NCBI GenBank assembly: GCA_015143295.1
Contig: CM026570.1
Coordinates: 5,604,047-5,668,046, forward strand
Direction of reading: 5' to 3'
DNA: 64,000 bases
Origin: Tetracentron sinense
Lineage: Eukaryota; Streptophyta; Magnoliopsida; Trochodendrales; Trochodendraceae
Positions 1 through 12,020 of this stretch are shown here, in pieces. Within the stretch, counting starts at the first letter, position 1. Each line of letters opens with the position of its first letter. The position numbers and the translations under genes were made by a program. The notes beneath the pieces are model-generated. The model was not told where the DNA came from. It was given only the letters and a program-made list of their open reading frames with translations, and ran no database searches.

Positions 1-623
1 ACGAAAGCAGTCCAAATACGCATGAACTAGAAAATATAACTGAGGTACTGTTGGGCTATTTTTGTCTTATATAAATTATAGGGAATGCTACTATAAGGAA
101 TGCTAATTTATAGGCTAAGGATAACGAGATACTTTTGCAGTATTGTAATTAAAGTCTTATGGTTCTCTCGGACATGTGATGAACACGGAGTGGTTCTCTC
201 ATCTATGTGAAATATGAACGTGTCAGTAGACACACTATCTAATTTGTCTCCTTTCATTCCTCTCTTCCAATTTTGGCTGTTGGTCTTGCTAATGTTTGTC
301 ACTCAGTATCCTATATTTTTATTAATCTTCTGCATGATGTGTACAATGGTGGCAATGGAATTGATGGCTCTGCTTTGTCTCCAATGGTGCTTTATGTTGT
401 ATGATATCAGACTCAACCACCCAACCACCCTCACAGTATGTGTCCCACCAACTCATAAATCTACTTTCAATTGGTCGGCTCTTGGATGGCGCATAGCCTA
501 GTTGATAGATCATAGTATCCTAGTATCCTTCGATCAAGAAAAAATAGATCATAGTATCCTAAGCTTTTGACAAAGAACTAAAACTGTGATAAACCCAATT
601 GGTAAAAAGATAATCACATTTGG

Positions 624-672
<49 letters not shown>

Positions 673-1639
673 TTTCAAAAAGATAATCACATTTGGTAAC
701 CTATGTTGCATGGACTCTTCTAGATAGGTGACATGTTCGTGTCAGACGTTTCCGACTCCAACTTATATTATATTCTTGTTGGACACTTCTGATTTTTTTT
801 CCCTTCTATTTGTTACTTACACAACATAAATTGACATGAACTATAAATAGGTTTTCTAGTTTATCTTTAGAGTGTTTATAGGTGGTGAATACAATACTAT
901 TAGATTCATCTATGCCATTGTCTATAAGCATATGATATACTTCATAAGATATCCCCAGAGTCCTCCAATCCTATTTTTTGGGGGTCGTCAATTCCTACAC
1001 CTCGCATTCATGTCTGTGCAACTTAGCAGGGGCAACCATTAAGTATCCTGTTTGATTTCTTTTGAGTTTATACCCATCAAAGCGGTCTACTGGACGAATC
1101 TTGTAGATCAATAAATTGGTGAGCAACACGAGTATTCGTGTTCGTTGGACACCAACATAAGAGCCGTTGTGCATCATGATACCATGCTTATGGACTTTTT
1201 TTGTCTTTGGCTCTTGCTAATAAGAGAATAGTGTATGATATGTGCTACTCCCAATTGTAATAATTCTTTTTTATGTTACTTTGCAATCAAATTTTAAAGT
1301 TGTTTCCTACGATCCTTTTCAGGAATTTAACAAGAAATCAAATTCCTTATACACTATACGGCGCAGTAGCAGGCTTGCTGGGAGTCAGCGAGCCCCATTT
1401 CTGAGACTGTTTCTTCTGCACCTAAACTTCAATTCCTTCTTTGAGGTAATTCTGTATCTTGGCTTCTTCTTGATGCTTCTAATTTCAGCCTTCAGTTCAG
1501 TGCAGCTGATGAGCTATTATTTCGATCAACAGGAAACTGCAAGAGGAGTGCTGAACGTTGTTAGATAGTGTTTCTGCGAGGGAACTGTTGTATTTATTGT
1601 GTTTGTGCATTGAGGTATTGTTAACATATTTCTTGACGA
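1..1639. other. Intergenic, no supported gene
   Basis: AT-rich DNA with stops in all frames over most of its length. An (AT)n microsatellite lies at about 628-670 and is flanked by two copies of a 22 bp direct repeat (about 605-626 and 677-699, beginning AAAAGATAATCACATTTGG). Around 1318-1569 there are short exon-like open stretches with possible splice sites, but no family could be recognised. Confidence 0.6.
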
Positions 1640-1801
1640 CCCTGGAGAGAGATCCTTCACTGGTCATGCTTAAGTAGTCAGGCAGTGCTTTGGGTCACTA
1701 CCATGAGGTTGCTGGTTTGATCTCAGCTTGCCAAGTGAGAAAATTGTTTACAGCTGAAAAAATATAGTTTTCAAGATGAGCTTGTTACCCAACAAAAAAA
1801 A
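1640..1801 (+). repeat. Probable SINE-like element
   Basis: A short non-coding unit with a tRNA-promoter-like B box (GGTTTGATCTC, near 1711) and an A-rich 3' tail (CAACAAAAAAAACAAG near 1790). This is the layout of plant SINEs. No clear target-site duplication was found, so the boundaries are approximate. Confidence 0.35.
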
Positions 1802-1896
1802 CAAGAAGAGCTTGTGAAGCAATTTCTCTGGTTGGATTAAAGTGTGAAGACTTTTCCCTTCAAGCAGTTATGAATTCCACCATCTTTTTAAACACA

Positions 1897-2118
1897 AAAT
1901 TCTCTCAAGTTGTAACCGAACTACAAGGAGTCGGGTTACATCTCACAGGTCAACACTTGCCCCTTTTAATACTCCTTAACTATGGTCAAGATTCACTAAC
2001 CCTTAAGGTTCAACCATCTAACCTTGGATTTTAGAAAAATGCCAGAGTTTGTGGCAACGTTTCTTAAAAAGAAAAAGTTCCAGAGTCTGGTTACAACTTG
2101 AGAGAATCACGAAAATTT
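1897..2118. mobile_element. MITE-like inverted-repeat element
   Basis: The left end reads CTCTCAAGTTGTAACC and the right end GGTTACAACTTGAGAG, so the element is bounded by an inverted repeat about 220 bp apart. The interior holds the TTAACTATGGTCAAGATTCAC motif (described here in parts: TTAACTATGG then TCAAGATTCAC) shared with the MITE family at 15.3-16.9 kb. A related partial copy with the same end lies near 34,570. Non-coding, probably non-autonomous. Confidence 0.55.
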
Positions 2119-2968
2119 TTTGAAGTTTTTGGTAGTTCTAGTTAATATTGATTTTCAAAAATGTTTATTTTACTTATTTGAAGACTAAGTATGACAAGGT
2201 TACGCCAATGACCAACTTACTAGACTTTTTCACAAATTCCTGATCAAAATAAGTATTGACTGGGAGTTAAGAACTGCTATTCGAAGTTTCTAAAGTTTCA
2301 GTCTTTCTTCCATTTTTTTTTCGACATAGATTTACTCCAATATTGCTCATATTGGTAATAAGATGCTTTGAACACTATAAAGAGATCAGAATCTACTTTA
2401 AGAGAAATTTGGCACTCTTTTTTGTTTCAAAAACTTCCATTGAAGGTAGAAATAAACAGAAACCCCCATTACCCCTCTAATGGTCTCCTACCACAGCAGA
2501 GGGTGCCATATACAAAAATACGTGCCAGGCCATGGGATTATATGTTAAGAAAAGAGAACAGCTCAGTTTCCTTAATAGAACTAACACAATTAAATAAATA
2601 CAAATACCATAATTTTTTTTGTTAAATACAGCTCAGTCGAGACTCAATAATATATTTGCAAGAAAGCTAAGCTTTGTAATGGTCTTGATAACGTATAGTC
2701 AGTGTTTTATGGTGTCAAGAACACCATCCCCTTCTTGGCCAAGGGTGTATATAGGCAAGTATGCTGGAAGCTCTTTCCCATTTCTTCAGCCATTCCACTA
2801 TTATAAATCTCTTTTACTGGAAATTTTAAGAATATCATTTCAACCAGAAAACTTGAAAGCTGTATTAACATAACCCTTCTATAGCATACCAATAAACAGA
2901 AATAAGAAAGATTAGAAGGGCAAGGTCATTGTAGCCCCAAACAAGGATCCGTATCAGTCCTTTTTATA

Positions 2969-5900
2969 CTAGAGCTCGTCAAATCCTTCCTCGTCCCCTT
3001 CTTCCTCTAGCCTTTGAAATTCTGTTCTCCAATTTTCCATCTGCGAAGATGCAACAAATCACACAACTTAAAGCCATAACGCAATAGCAAGTTCAGCTGT
3101 TTTTTTCGGTCAAGGTAACAATACCACAAGTTCAGCTGTTGAATATCAAAATATATGTGCAAACAAACATTGAAATTATTGGATATCCGTGATAAATCTA
3201 GCTCACCTCATTTCTGCATTTCGGCCTTCTACTTCTAGTAAAAAAAAACCCCACTTGGGTCCCCCCCAGAATTTCTAATTGTGGGTGTATAAAATTTCAG
3301 TACAGCAAGAAACTTTTTACAAATTCCTCTCTTCTAGAAACCGCTTCATTTCTCATTGTCAAAATAGGACATTTTGTTTAAACATTAATGTAATCCTAGG
3401 GCCCAGATTGCAGATATCAGCCAGAGCAATGTAGTTTAAAAACACCCAAGGCCGTATTTATCACCTGAGCATTAGTCCCTTTGGCAGCATCCACTAATTC
3501 GGAACTTAATTTGAAAGCCATATTTCGACCCCGGACGTTTTCGGGATGCTCTGAGCCACAGCCTAGCAGCACATGTTGGGGAATGGTTGGAGGGACCAAC
3601 AACCACTAACTCGCCACAATTTTTCTCTCCCCCCTCTACCAACTAGTAACTGTTATGTATAACGTTTGTGTTCAAATAAGGAAACTGGCATCTTACCTGA
3701 TCATCCGACAAACGCAACTGTTCTGCAACAAAAAGTTTATTCCCACAGTCTTCCGATGGAGGGTCCTTACCTACATTCCTTGCAACTTCATCGTAGTCCA
3801 TTATATCCACCCGGAAACCATTGCTCATGAAAAGCTTGTCCATCCATCTCTCTGCACTGGACTGTGCAAGACCATATCCTTAGAATGAAGATTACTAAGA
3901 TAGATAAATGAAAAGTTACAATTTATAACAAACTCACCTTGAACCCAATTTCGGTTTCTGCTAACCAGGCAGGCAGTTCTCCTAAGAAAAAGCATTCTTT
4001 CATGGCTAAACTACTAACAATGAACAAAATCTCTTTGAAACTTTCCAAAGTCATCACAGGTAGTCCCTGCATAGACATACAGAACAATTAGTTTATATTG
4101 TCCTCTTAAATATCCAGCCATACTTTTGTCTTCATTGGGGTGAAGATACATAGTGTTGACAATGAAGCCCGTCAATCACCTGGAATGCCCATATGCTTGG
4201 TCGGTTACCACTAAAGCCCTTTCTTTGTAAGATTTCTTGTATACTAGAGGATTCCAATGGAACATGGAGGAAGAAGCAGCTTCTTGGAATCTTAGCCCCA
4301 ACACCTAGAGGTTTTATGAGAAAATATTGTGATGACATCTTGCATTACTTCTCTAACTTAATGATAAGCAATGTCAAAATTTGAATATGAAAATAATAAT
4401 TGAGAATGACGTCAAGGAGAGCTCTTGATGCACTTCAAAGCAACTACTTGTTGTCAAGGAGAGCTCTTGATGCACTTCAAAATCAGCTACTTGTTGAGAA
4501 TATGTGAACTCCGTCAAATTGTATAAACTCCTTTGAGTATTTAAGCCATGTTTAATATGCTTCAAATATGTACTTACGATGTCACAGGACTACTTAAGGA
4601 TGGCCAAATGATACACACCTTCAAGATTTTGAGCTGCTCTTTTGAAGACTCTTTCTGGAGATATGTCAAATATTATGCTCGAATTTGGCCAACTGAGCCT
4701 ATATGGTCGAGTGTCCATACCATCTGTTAACAAAACAACCTGCAGGCTATAAGCATAGAAATAGACATAGCTGAAGAGGAATCAATGGACCATATGTTAT
4801 TTCACTGCTCCTTTGCAAGAGGGACTTGCGGTTATTTTCTATCTATCTTAGGGTTGTGTTGGGTCTTTGTGGGTTCCTTCCGAGATTTCATTACCAGCTG
4901 GGCCGCCTCTGAGTTAGATGCCTCTAGCTGTGTAGCGTGGAATCTTCTTCCAGGTGCTATTTGGGAAGAGAGGAATACGAGAGTATTTGATAACCTTTGT
5001 CTCAAGCGGAGAGAGTACGGGTGGTGGTTAGGCAGCCCCTCATTGTTTGGTACTCATTAGGAACAATGATAAGGACCTTGGCATCCCTGTTTTATTGTGG
5101 ACAGTGTGATTTGGATTTGGGGTTGGGAGTCATTGTGGGTCTTTGTATCATCCTTGTTCCTTTTTGGTTCGCCTAATTGTGAACCACCTGCATTTTCCCT
5201 CTTTTGTTTTTGATACATTTTTGATTTACTGATAAAAAAAACATGCATATAAAATGTACATTCATGTGATGTCGTGCATACCAATTTCAGGTATTTAGAT
5301 TAGTAAAAATACCTGTCTAGGACCACCATCCATATGGTTCATTGTACTAAGCAACTTATCATCAATGAACTTGGTCGCAAGGCAATACGGGTGCAGAGAT
5401 GCACTTATCAATGGGTACTGCTTCATATCCATCAGAGTATCAGGAGTAACAAAGGAACCAACATATGGATCAAGAAAAAGAGGCTCTGCATGTACAAGCA
5501 TTAATCACATACTTGTCATATCATTCCACTAACAAACTACACCTTACAATGTGCATAACATTGGGAACAAAATGCTTAAAAAAAAGGAAGACAAGTTCGA
5601 GTAAAACAATAGTAAAGGTCGTTAATTAAAGAGAATCCTCTTACTTAATATGAAAAATGAAAATTTGAAAGCTGGGTCATTTTGTGATCTACATATTACT
5701 TCTGTAAGTTGTTCCAGGGCTGAATTCTCAATTGCACAATTCCTGAATCATCAGATTGCTAATTGTGGTCTCGACATCTATCAGTTTGCACTAATGTGCT
5801 ATGGGCCTATGACTAATAATCTAACTAACTCAGACTCATGAAATTAAGAACATTAGTACATTTTAACATCTTAATTGGTTATTTTTATGTGAATTTAAGA

Positions 5901-6442
5901 AAAGAAAAACTCAACCCAACTCCATCTGAGCAATTGGCCGAGTCTTCAATCAATTCATACTCTTCCGTGCTTAATAAAAGCCTAAATGGGTATTTTTAAG
6001 ATAAGAAAAGCTCGGCTATTGAATGGCTTGAATCAATTCAGACTCAATCAGCCATCGAATTAGAACTTTGAGCATGGATTTTGAAAAAAAGGCTTAATGG
6101 GTATTTGGGAGAATTTGTCAATGTCGTAAACTCGAATTCATCTAGTACAATCCAGCTATAGTTTAATCAGACTTGAACATTTTCAAAAGAAAATTCAAAC
6201 ATATATAAATTTATATATGTTTAGTGAAAGGAAACTAGAGGATATAGAAATGCTTCACCTGGTCGTTGGGTTTCCTGGAACCGAAGCGAAGCCCTATTAA
6301 TGGCCGCTTGGAGAAATGGGTCATTCTCGTCGTTGAGTTTTGCTCTCAAAGCGCCATTCCCCTTCTTCCTGGATGCGCAGGTTAATGGTGGGCGTACGGT
6401 AGCAGAAGCCGCTGCAGGGGCGAAAGCCGCGAAACAACCCAT
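2969..6442 (-). CDS. Putative SAM-dependent methyltransferase (LCM-type), likely plastid
   Basis: Seven exons on the minus strand: 6442-6259, 5485-5313, 4739-4619, 4304-4180, 4066-3938, 3861-3697, 3040-2969. All introns are GT-AG and the joined CDS is 969 nt, 322 aa, in one frame. A second in-frame ATG at 6457 would add five residues. The first ~45 residues are rich in Ala, Ser, Thr and Arg and low in acidic residues, like a plastid transit peptide. Residues 124-130 (TDGMDTR) match the SAM-binding G-x-G/M-D-T-R motif of leucine carboxyl methyltransferase-like proteins, followed by IFDISPERV. The C-terminus is acidic (EEEGDEEGF). The length suits the plant family. By family, it should transfer a methyl group from SAM, but the substrate is unknown. 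Intron 2 carries a LINE tail and intron 3 a tandem repeat. The region downstream to about 2600 is probably 3'UTR. Product family confidence is high, substrate none. Confidence 0.88.
4409..4500. repeat. Tandem duplication in intron 3
   Basis: Two copies of a ~45 bp unit (GTCAAGGAGAGCTCTTGATG followed by CACTTCAAA) lie head to tail at about 4410 and 4455, within the 314 bp intron 3 of the methyltransferase gene. A local duplication with no coding effect. Confidence 0.7.
4760..5240 (+). mobile_element. L1-type LINE 3' fragment (RT zinc-binding region)
   Basis: An open stretch at 4785-5060 has the layout of the region after the reverse transcriptase in plant L1-type LINEs: an E-S-x-D-H-x-x-x-H-C zinc-binding pattern, then a W-rich segment ending in IWEERNTRVFDN. 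It is followed by about 180 bp of non-coding tail. Only the 3' end is present, as expected after 5'-truncated insertion. It lies in intron 2 of the methyltransferase gene, antisense to it, and its left edge comes within about 20 bp of the exon 3 splice acceptor at 4740-4741. The family call is from recognised motifs only. Confidence 0.7.
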
Positions 6443-6759
6443 CTTCGCCACTACCAAAATCTTTGCTGTGAGAGAATACCCTTAACCTGAACCGACCCGT
6501 TTATGTACAAATTGAAAAGACAAACTCAAACGGTCAAACCCAATCCAATAACCCGATAAGAAACCTCTTCAACCCACTCCAGCACCAGCTCTCCTAACTT
6601 GTTTAACATAAATAAATAAATTATATTAATAACATTTAAACTTAAAAATTAATATTTAATAAATATAGTTTCCTAATTTGGGATCCAACCGAATCTATAC
6701 TAACACTATATGCCGGTTGGTTCCACGTGGCATACCTCATTGGCTTCTATTTTCTATTC

Positions 6760-6980
6760 TGATTATTGAAATGGAAAAGCTACCGTATGTGGTTGCCTCC
6801 ATGTGTTTATATAGACTAACTGTTGCAATATCTTTACAGTGTATATAATCTATACTTTCCTTCCATGCTAGGATTCCTTATAAGGATACGTAGCAAATTT
6901 CCTATTACAATAGGATTCTACAGTTGTTGAAAGAGATGTGGTGGCTATGATTGTGGAGGTGATTCATGTGTATCCAATAC
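6760..6980 (-). repeat. Partial copia LTR with polypurine tract
   Basis: Read on the minus strand, a purine run (GTGGGGGAGTA, near 6985-6990) follows the copia coding remnant at 6945-7221, and LTR-like sequence runs from there to about 6760. The coding remnant overlaps the first bases of the LTR, as usual for copia. No second LTR was found, so the element is truncated and the outer edge is approximate. Confidence 0.45.
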
Positions 6981-7221
6981 TCCCCCACAAGGTGATGGTG
7001 ACACAGGCATCAACTTGTAACGTAATTTTTGGAATCTTGGGCCCTGTAATGACTTGGTGAAAAGATCTGCTGTTTGATCATTGGTGGAAACGAACTGAAT
7101 GCGAATATCGCCTCGAACTACCATTTCACAAATGAAATGATAGTCAATTTCAATATGCTTAGGACGGGCATGTAGAATTGGGTTGGCTGCCATGTAAGTG
7201 GCGCTAACATTGTCACTCTTT
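6945..7221 (-). pseudogene. Ty1/copia pol 3' remnant (RNase H end)
   Basis: The minus-strand reading matches the C-terminal end of copia polyprotein: DNVSATYMAANPILHARPKH, then a HIEIDYHFI stretch and the QTADLFTKSL motif. These are the last residues of the RNase H domain, just before the 3' LTR. Everything upstream (gag, protease, integrase, reverse transcriptase) is missing, so this is a truncated fossil. It is a different copy from the full-length element at 58.9-63.9 kb. Confidence 0.85.
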
Positions 7222-10200
7222 TAATTATTGTTCTTCCTTCCTAATTAAGTGATGAGTTAATTGATCACCTTCACCCTCTCACATTCTATTTTTTTTTTAT
7301 TACAACTAATTAAATTGTAATATTAAATATTTATTTTTTCTTCTAATTCTACTATTTAATTGCAACTAATTAAGTTGTAACATTTAAATTATTAAAAATA
7401 TGAAGTCTAAAGGACTCTTCTTCATTACCTCCACATTCTCATTCTTAATTACAATTTATTAAATTGTAACATCTACCACCCTCAAACTTTTTAACTTTTG
7501 GTCTACATTCTCCCTAATTCTCTATAATTAGTAGACAAATCCACAAGACATTTTTCATTCTCAAACATGTAAGGATTTGACATGTTGTACATTTTAGTTA
7601 GTACAACTATTAGGAAGTTCTTAAGTTTGGGTGCATTATGGTATGATTGCATTTTTGAGTATTATATTTTGGGTAATTCGAAGCTATTGGAAGGTGTCAA
7701 GTTCTGTTTTGGCATTACTTATCTTTATACTTATGAGTCTTTACATGGAGCTTTGGCAAAGTATTAGTGCATTTTAATCACTATTTTGGATCTTCTATTT
7801 GCTCTCGCCTGAAATTAATGAGATTCATACTATCATTGATATTAGGAATAAAAATTGAAATTCAAATTATTCTTGATATTCATTGGTGTTAAATTGTCAA
7901 GTGGTTTCATCTAAAGTTTATCTCTCAATTAATCATAAAAAAAAATTAACAATAATAAACGAATGAAATAGATCTTTCCTAAAATAATAGTCTACCTTAA
8001 ATCTCTCCTTATATATAAATAAATATGTATTATATTGATTTACTTAAGTTATAATTAATTATATTAACTCTCTAATTAGTAAATACTCTATAAGAAATTG
8101 AGTTTCTTGACATGATATTTCTATTTGATTTTTAATTTGTATTTTGTTATATTATGCAAATCAGTAGTAGTGTTAAAGTGAGTCTCTCTAGAAAATTTTA
8201 ATTAGATGTTGTTTTGGGTTGAAGAATAAGAAGAGATTAACATTTTCTATCATATGTAAATTTTTCTTTATAATAACTAATTATTTAAATAACTTATTTA
8301 TTCACAAGAAATATCATTATCTTTAAAACTTTTAAATAATTTTGACACATTAGATTTTTAGATGAGGTGAGATAATTTGTTTTTAGATTGATAATTTGAT
8401 CTCCCGGGAAATGGGGCTGTATGAGGAGAATTTGGGAAGATCCATGGCTGCTCATTCTCCCCTGGTTTTTGTATGTCATCACTTGGGCTAACTCATGGTA
8501 ATTATATTGGTTTTGGGTCATTAATATGATGAATGCACAAAAGTTCTGCAATTTTGCAATCCTTCATGAGTTGTTGTTTGCCATGTGAAATTGAACACTT
8601 CTCCTGTTCTGCCAATTACTATAACCGGAGAGCTTGACCAGCTGCTGCGCCAGCCTTCCACATTAGTAAAATTCTCAGTTAAATCTTCATATGAGTATAA
8701 ATATGAGGCAGAGCTTTGCTTCAAGACATTTTGATGTAAAGTTGGTAGTAATGTTGTAACTAAGGAGATAAAATATTTACAAAATTATCACTATTTCTTC
8801 TCATAATTACAAGACGGTCATCATATACACATTAAAAGCAGAAGCTCCGCTCAAACTGAAGCAAAATCATGCAGGGTTCTAGGGCTGAAGAAAATCGTTC
8901 AATGCGATGCTTATGTTACAAAGGGTGTCAACAGACCAAATTCGGACCCAAAACCTTCTTGTAAATGTATCGGGCCAGGCCTACTGAATGACAGTCAGCC
9001 ATATAGATCTAAATGAGGACCTCAGAAACCAAAATGGGCCCCCATAATTGGAAGGGTCTACACTCTCCACCAGCCAAGATGTACGTCACATGTACCTGAA
9101 TGCTGACGGGGGTAGCGTAGATGTCCTTTCAACTGGTTATAGTACGGATGGTTCCATGTGTGGGGAACCTTTAATCGAATCGAATAAAAGAGAGATGGCG
9201 TGAGAGGAGGAGATAAGGGTTGGCTTGTTTTGGTAGTCAAAACTATAAAGGGTCGGAAAGAGATGGAAAGGGGGTTGGTACTTATGTTTGGCCTTGCTGG
9301 TATAGATGTAAGGTTGTGTCATTGTGTGTGTGTTGGGGAGGCATTGGGAACTGAGAGAGATGAAAGAAACTACCTTTAACATTAGGAGAAGAGGTGTGCT
9401 AAGCATACTCTCATAATTCCTATTCCTGCTCATTTGGGATAGTAAAACCAAAAACATGAGTGTTAGGCCAGTCGCTATAACTTATATTTTTTTTTCCAAG
9501 CATGAGTATTAACGCGTGTGTTCATACTTTTTTTTTTAATTATTATTAATTATAAAAATAAAAATCAAGGAGATGTGTGACACTTGGTGATTTAGAATGT
9601 ATGTCAGATTTTGCTAACCCTAATCCCAAGCTTCCAAATTCCAAGATGGTAAAGACGTGGCATAACTTTTCCCCTCATAATTGCTCTTTTGAAAAGAATT
9701 TATTTTAGGAAAGTGATTTAAGATGTATGTCAGATTTTGCTCCGTTGAATTTGAATTTATGATGGGTCGATGGTGGAGCTATGGAGAGTTTTAAATCTTT
9801 TTTTTTTTTTTTTTGCTATAGAAGAGTTTTAAATCATTTAAAAAAAAAAAAAAAAAACTTGTTGAAGATAGTAACCTACTTTTTAGAATGATTGTTTGGA
9901 CTTACCCTTATGGTACCTTAGTGGCTATCTTAGGTCTGGTTGCGTGTGTATTGATAACCTTTCTACCAAAGAAGGTAGCAACCTACATTAAAATTTTGAA
10001 TAAAATTTAAAATCCGCTATGTTCACTACCACTCCTCTAAATAAAGAGATTGGATCTACGTCAATTGCAATTGAACTGAATGGCTTAGGCAATGTTTTCC
10101 ACTTATTTAAGATTTACTTTGGATAGGCAAAATACTCTAGTCTAGCCTTTGTGACTCGCCAGATGTCTATTTTAACTCTTTAACTATGATAAAAATCCAC

Positions 10201-11484
10201 TAATCTTAAGATTAAAAAATATAATCTTATCTTTTAAAAATAAAATATTTAACGACAAGAATTACTATGTTAGAACAGAAATGTTAGCCCAGTCACAGTC
10301 TGCACCCATTCTATGTCTTAGGAAATTTTAACTTAGTACGTCTGACACTAGCAATCCTCATGTCATATTATTTTACTTGGGCCAACGGGAGAAATTCCGA
10401 CTCTTTCGACTTCTGTTCAAACTTCAACTCAAAAAAGTCAAAACGTATGCAAACTTCTCCTTATGAGGCCTGGGGGCTTCCGATTGTCTCAAGTAGATGA
10501 TAGAAAAATGGTGTCGGGCATCCAGACATCATCCAACATGTGGCGATAAAAGGGAGAGAGTATCAAGTTGTGCCCTCCCGGGGGTGGGGGTTATGACTAT
10601 TGGACTAACAAACTTACAATGTCATTTTATAACCAATGTAACCTTATTACTGCATTATAAAGCAAACCAAAGGCAACGTAACAACAGAGAAATAAAATAA
10701 TGTTAGGCCACATCGAGATTGGTGCGTTGCGTGTTCAACCTCCGAAAGATATTCTGGTATCCCCCTCACGCTCCAGCTTTTATGGTTCCATTCCCTTTCC
10801 TTAGTTCCCTCCATTTCATTTTCCAACACCCTACACCCCCCAAAAACCCGCAAAAAATCCCCCCACCTTCTAAGGCCAAAAGGCCCAAAGCACAAGTACA
10901 ATATTACTATTAACCTTCTTTGACTCCCAAAACAAAGGTAGCCCTCTTAGCGAACCGGACCAGCCTAGGTCTGTAAACACCCAATCCCCTGCTGACTGCT
11001 GTATTAGGTTGACACTGTTGCAGTCTCATCTGCTACCTCTTGCGCCACCCTATTTACAGGATCACTTATATACTTGCTCAAGCCACTTAACAAGCTTACC
11101 GAAAAGAAATTAAAAAGCCATGTAAGGAAACCAATTAGGTTAACAATACTCATATATGGGAACAACAGTATTATCAAGTTAAGTTGGGTGGCACTCTGAG
11201 TTAGGAACAGTGTTACACTCATTCTAAAAGGAGTTACTTAACACTTCAGATTGATTCATGGTTGGGCCATGCATATAGCAAGGATACCAAACAAGTCCTC
11301 CACGAAGATAAAGACCTTAGATCCCTGTGGCTCTTTATGGTAAGAGGTCCAGAAAAAAAAACTGCTCGTATAATTTCTTTTTACGGAATCAAATAAAGGA
11401 GAGTTACAAATAACGGGTAGTCAAAGTCTTTTAACTCATTCTGGCTAAATGGGTGATTACATTAGGACCAGTGGAGCTACAATA
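7222..11484. other. Long intergenic stretch, mostly unrecognised repeats
   Basis: AT-rich from 7.2 to 8.5 kb with many short A/T runs and no coherent frame. Short open frames at 8521-8724, 9137-9457 and 10,497-10,913 show no family motif. A minus-strand open frame at 11,004-11,222 (72 codons, hydrophobic first half, polar end) is the only one that looks protein-like. A dispersed repeat at about 9884-9960 (TGTTTGGACTTACCCTTATGG) has a relative at 48,188-48,260. Confidence 0.5.
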
Positions 11485-11645
11485 ATTTTGCTACTGAGAC
11501 CCCATTAGGGCCGAGACCACCGAGACCATGCTCTTGGAGCATTGGATTTCAGGGGGGGCCCATTTCACATGGTAGGCCCCACTTGAAATCTCATGCTCTT
11601 ATAGCATGGTCTCGACCCTAAGGGGGTCTCAGAAGCTTTATCCAA
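11485..11645. mobile_element. Fold-back MITE, family A
   Basis: Near-palindromic: the left end CTACTGAGACCCC and the right end GGGGGTCTCAGAAG pair, and the inner segments (GAGACCATGCTCTTGG against the TATAGCATGGTCTC side) pair again around a centre near 11,565. The same family occurs at 47,748-47,932 and, more divergent, at 12,391-12,550. Non-coding; the transposase superfamily is not evident. It sits about 200 bp beyond the 3' side of the MIR164 hairpin. Confidence 0.65.
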
Positions 11646-11826
11646 TTCATAAATGCAATTAGAGAAAGACATTAAGCTATCAAATTAAAGTTTTTCTTTT
11701 GATAATTGACAAAACACATTTCAAGCAACCTATTTGCCTTTTAACAAGAGAGAGGGGTGAGAAACCTGCCTGAACAAATGCGTCGTGATCTGGGAGAATG
11801 TGTGTGAGAGAGAGAGAGAGAGGTGA

Positions 11827-11933
11827 GGAACCCGTGTTGGAGAAGGGGAGCACGTGCAAAAGTTTGATCCCGGCTGCTTGAGATTTGAGAAAATTGAGAC
11901 CATGCACGTGCCCTGCTTCTCCAACAAGGGCTA
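11827..11933 (-). ncRNA. MIR164: miR164 precursor hairpin
   Basis: On the minus strand, positions 11,923-11,903 read as the 21 nt miR164 mature sequence (begins TGGAGAAGCAGGGCACGTGC, then A). The opposite arm at 11,857-11,836 reads GCACGTGCTCCCC then TTCTCCAAC, the expected star strand. The arms CCCTTGTTGGAGAAG and CTTCTCCAACACGGG extend the stem below the duplex, with a loop of about 45 nt. miR164 guides cleavage of NAC-domain CUC/NAC1-type transcripts, setting organ boundaries and lateral root number (known for the family). A TATA box lies upstream at 12,011-12,020, and a CT/GA tract adjoins the star side. Open frames across this region are not proteins. Confidence 0.95.
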
Positions 11934-12010
11934 CCCACCCACCAAAACCATGCCCATGGTACCTGTAATTCAGCCTAGATGGATGAGAAGTGAGGAAGCC
12001 CATCTAGCTA

Positions 12011-12020
12011 TTTATATATA
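12011..12020 (-). promoter_or_regulatory. TATA box of MIR164
   Basis: The minus strand reads TATATATAAA, about 90 bp upstream of the hairpin base. A start site about 30 bp downstream would give a primary transcript beginning near 11,980-11,990, which fits a polymerase II microRNA gene. The placement is inferred from spacing only. Confidence 0.55.

Noticed and set aside
1242..1568. 108-codon hydrophobic plus-strand frame, with exon-like RRSSRLAGSQ stretch
   Set aside because: The composition changes abruptly, the frame crosses likely splice-like sites, and no family was recognised. Not enough to call a gene.
3417..3602. 61-codon minus-strand frame in methyltransferase intron 6
   Set aside because: It lies between splice sites that join exons 6 and 7 in frame; no known domain.
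8521..8724. 67-codon minus-strand frame (ENFTNVEGWRSSWSSS)
   Set aside because: Protein-like in texture but no family, no partner exons and no promoter seen.
11004..11222. 72-codon minus-strand frame with hydrophobic half, possible small membrane protein
   Set aside because: No recognised homologue and no supporting context; left as a note in the intergenic entry.
11680..12003. 107-codon minus-strand open frame across the MIR164 hairpin
   Set aside because: It starts at the TATA/transcript-start zone and covers both microRNA arms and a CT repeat. The hairpin explains the conservation.
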